Shown here: piece by piece, positions 62,067 to 64,000 of the stretch | How the letters are laid out: every line of letters begins with the position of its first letter | Position numbering within the stretch: position 1 is the first letter of the stretch | Assembly: GCA_964486295.1 (NCBI GenBank) | Contig: CAZAMF010000001.1 | Location: 186,001 to 250,000, forward strand | Length of the DNA: 64,000 nucleotides | Direction of reading: 5' to 3' | Source: CALBZG01 sp964486295 | GTDB taxonomy: Bacteria; Bacillota; Clostridia; Peptostreptococcales; Anaerovoracaceae | Position numbers and translations under genes: made by a program | Notes under the pieces: model-generated | Database searches by the model: none | What the model saw: only the letters and a program-made list of their open reading frames with translations | What the model was told of the DNA's origin: nothing

Positions 62067-64000
62067 TGAGTTCTATACCTGAAAACACATATAAAAAACC
62101 TTGCGGTACAGAGCCTTATGACCACACGTACAGTCTGGGCTATCAGGTCCACCATGAAGACTGGTCTCCATACCCGCGTGTCAACCGTCTTAGGCAGACA
62201 TTCTTAGATAGGCCCTACGACGTCGATGTGGAGAGATTAAGACTGGTTACCGAAGCATACAAGAAACATGAGGGATGTGCGCCCAAGCTTCAGTGCGCTT
62301 ATGCCTTTGAGAATATACTGCTTCATGTCAATATTGACATCTATGATGAGGATTTGATTCTGGGTGAGATCGCTGCGCCGGCAAAGGCATCGCCGATCTA
62401 TCCGGAGTTTTCCGTGAACTGGATCATTGATGAAGTGCAGCATTTTCCGTTTGATCAGCGTGAGTATGACCAATTCTACATCCGGACCGAAGAGGACAAA
62501 AAAGAGATCCTGGAGCTTTGCAATTACTGGGTAGGGAAGACAGTGGACGATCTGATCAATTTAAGACTGGAAGAGGATCAGATCAAAGGTTCTGAGGTGG
62601 GGAAGAAGATTTTTCAGACCAATCTGTATCATTATGCAGGCGTCGGGCATCTGGTCATCGATTATGATAAACTGCTGAGAGTAGGCTTCAACTGTTTGAT
62701 CCAGGAAGCTCAGGAAGCTTACAAACAGCTGACCAAGAAAGATGTGGAATATGCCGATAAGAGGGATTTTTACGAGTCGACGATGATCTCCCTAAAGGCT
62801 GCGATCCGGTACATTGAGCGTTATGCGAAGCTGGCTGATGACCGCGCAGCAACAGAAAAGGATCCTAAGAGGAAGAAAGAGCTTGAAACCATGGCGGCAA
62901 ACTGCCATCAGATTGCAGGCGGACCGGCAAAGACCTACTGGCAGGCGTTGCAGCTGTTCAATTTCGCAACGACTCTCATTCAAATCGAAAGCAACGGGCA
63001 TTCGGTTTCCTACGGCCGCATGGATCAGTGGCTGTATCCTTATTATGAGGCGGATATCAAGAACGGCACACTTACAAAAGAATTCGCCCTGGAGCTTCTC
63101 GAGGTCCAGTTTGTTAAACTGAACAACCCGGTCAAACTCAAGGATAAGGGTACCGTGATCGTGCGGAATGGCCGCAGCTATGGGGGTGAATGCCTGACCA
63201 TCGGCGGCGTGGATCGAGACGGCAATGATGTGACCAATGATCTCACCATGTTGATACTGGAAGGTTCTGCCCATACACGGATGCTGAATCCGTGGCCTTT
63301 GGTCCGCATGCATGAAAATACGCCATATGAATTAAAAGTGAAAACAGTTGAATGTATCCGCGCAGGTTACGGACATCCGAAGCTCTTCAATGACGGTCCC
63401 ACCATCAAAGCAATGATGAAGAAGGGGATGACCCTTGAAGAGGCTAGAAATTATGCGGTAGTAGGCTGCGTGGAGTTCAATCTTCCGGGCAAGGAGTACG
63501 GATTGCACGACGCCGCTTATGTGAATACAGCGAAGATGATGGAAATGGTACTCAATGGCGGACGCTGCCTGGATTGCGGCCCGCATTGCGCAAGATGGGA
63601 GAAATGCGGTGCTGTTGGGGATCATATTGGCCCGGATACCGGCAGCCTTGATACATACAAGAGCTTTGACGAGGTCCTTGAGAGCGTCGACAAGCAGTTC
63701 GATTACTGGTGCGACCAGATGTGCAGCAGTTTGAATATCATCGATAAAGCCCATCGGGCCCGCAAACCGCTTCCGTATGTTTCCGCATTTTTCGAGGACT
63801 GCATCGCTACCGGCAAGGATCTGACAGAGGGCGGAGCCAAGTATAACGGCACGGGTCCGCAGGCAAGCGGTCTGGGTACTTGCGCAGATTCATTGGCTAC
63901 GATCAAGCAGCTGGTGTTCGATGAGAAACGCACCACCGGTGCTGAATTACTTCAGGCTGTGAAAAAAAACTGGAAAGGCTATGAGGCGCTCAATGCGCTT
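62067..64000 (+). CDS. Glycyl radical enzyme, cut by window end
   Basis: 644 residues of a PFL-like enzyme are visible. The thiyl-radical Cys471 and Glu473 lie in VVGCVEFNLPGKEYG, so it is of the GCVE class (dehydratases and C-S/C-N lyases), not formate lyase, which has a Cys-Cys pair. The C-terminal glycyl radical loop (RVAG-type) is beyond the window. The substrate is unknown; the operon suggests an alcohol formed from an amine. ATG 62067 follows GAGGGGG. Confidence 0.93.

Noticed and set aside
1..64000. CRISPR arrays, tRNA and rRNA genes
   Set aside because: No regularly spaced repeats, cloverleaf-like sequences or rRNA-like conserved stretches were seen on either strand by eye.

Overview
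This window reads as the chromosome of an anaerobic member of the Bacillota, class Clostridia. The evidence is a 2[4Fe-4S] ferredoxin, a Rex redox repressor, a glycyl radical enzyme with its activase, parts of a sodium-pumping decarboxylase, a type III pantothenate kinase, a CIRCE-controlled groESL operon and many AGGAGG ribosome sites. An amino-acid-fermenting lineage is plausible, but that is inference. I saw no rRNA, tRNA or CRISPR array.

Bases 1-41048 are housekeeping backbone. On the minus strand is a heterodimeric ABC exporter. Plus-strand genes follow: metG, tatD, tilS, ftsH, a PucR-type regulator, and a carboxyltransferase subunit with coaX. The beta and small membrane subunits of a decarboxylase pump converge on coaX. 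Next come a 55-residue orphan protein, dusB, a complete branched-chain amino acid type ABC operon with two binding lipoproteins, a NifU-type scaffold, a CapA protein, a PepV-type dipeptidase and an ECF S-component. Then come the t6A genes tsaE, tsaB and tsaD with rimI, an ABC-F ATPase, acpP, rex, ferredoxin, a P-loop/Asp23 fusion, an OGG-type glycosylase, groES-groEL, a VanY-type peptidase, and guaB-guaA. The IMP dehydrogenase is of the Tritrichomonas foetus type.

Bases 41049 to about 57290 form a visibly AT-richer genomic island directly after the 3' end of guaA, a known integration hotspot. It carries a complete Detocs anti-phage system (dtcA-dtcB-dtcC) and a decayed IS3-type transposase. 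It also carries a tightly packed five-gene cassette: beta-class DNA methyltransferase, BglII-like protein lacking the catalytic acids, ParB-like protein, SNF2 helicase and DUF3883-like nuclease. I do not recognise this cassette as any named defence system, and it is the best candidate here for something undescribed. A pair of unknown genes (one a membrane protein with a pentad-repeat tail), a phage terminase remnant and an orphan gene follow. No integrase is visible.

Bases 57296-64000 return to backbone composition. A divergent MocR-type regulator faces an operon of class III aminotransferase, short-chain dehydrogenase, glycyl radical activase and a glycyl radical enzyme cut by the window end. 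This suggests an amine to aldehyde to alcohol to radical-cleavage route, analogous to anaerobic taurine degradation but with unknown substrate.

A cross-cutting observation: three genes (the ABC exporter gene starting at 2638, tilS and dusB) have a consensus -10 box only 6-9 nt from the start codon and no Shine-Dalgarno sequence. They are therefore probably leaderless, although nearly all other genes have strong ribosome sites.
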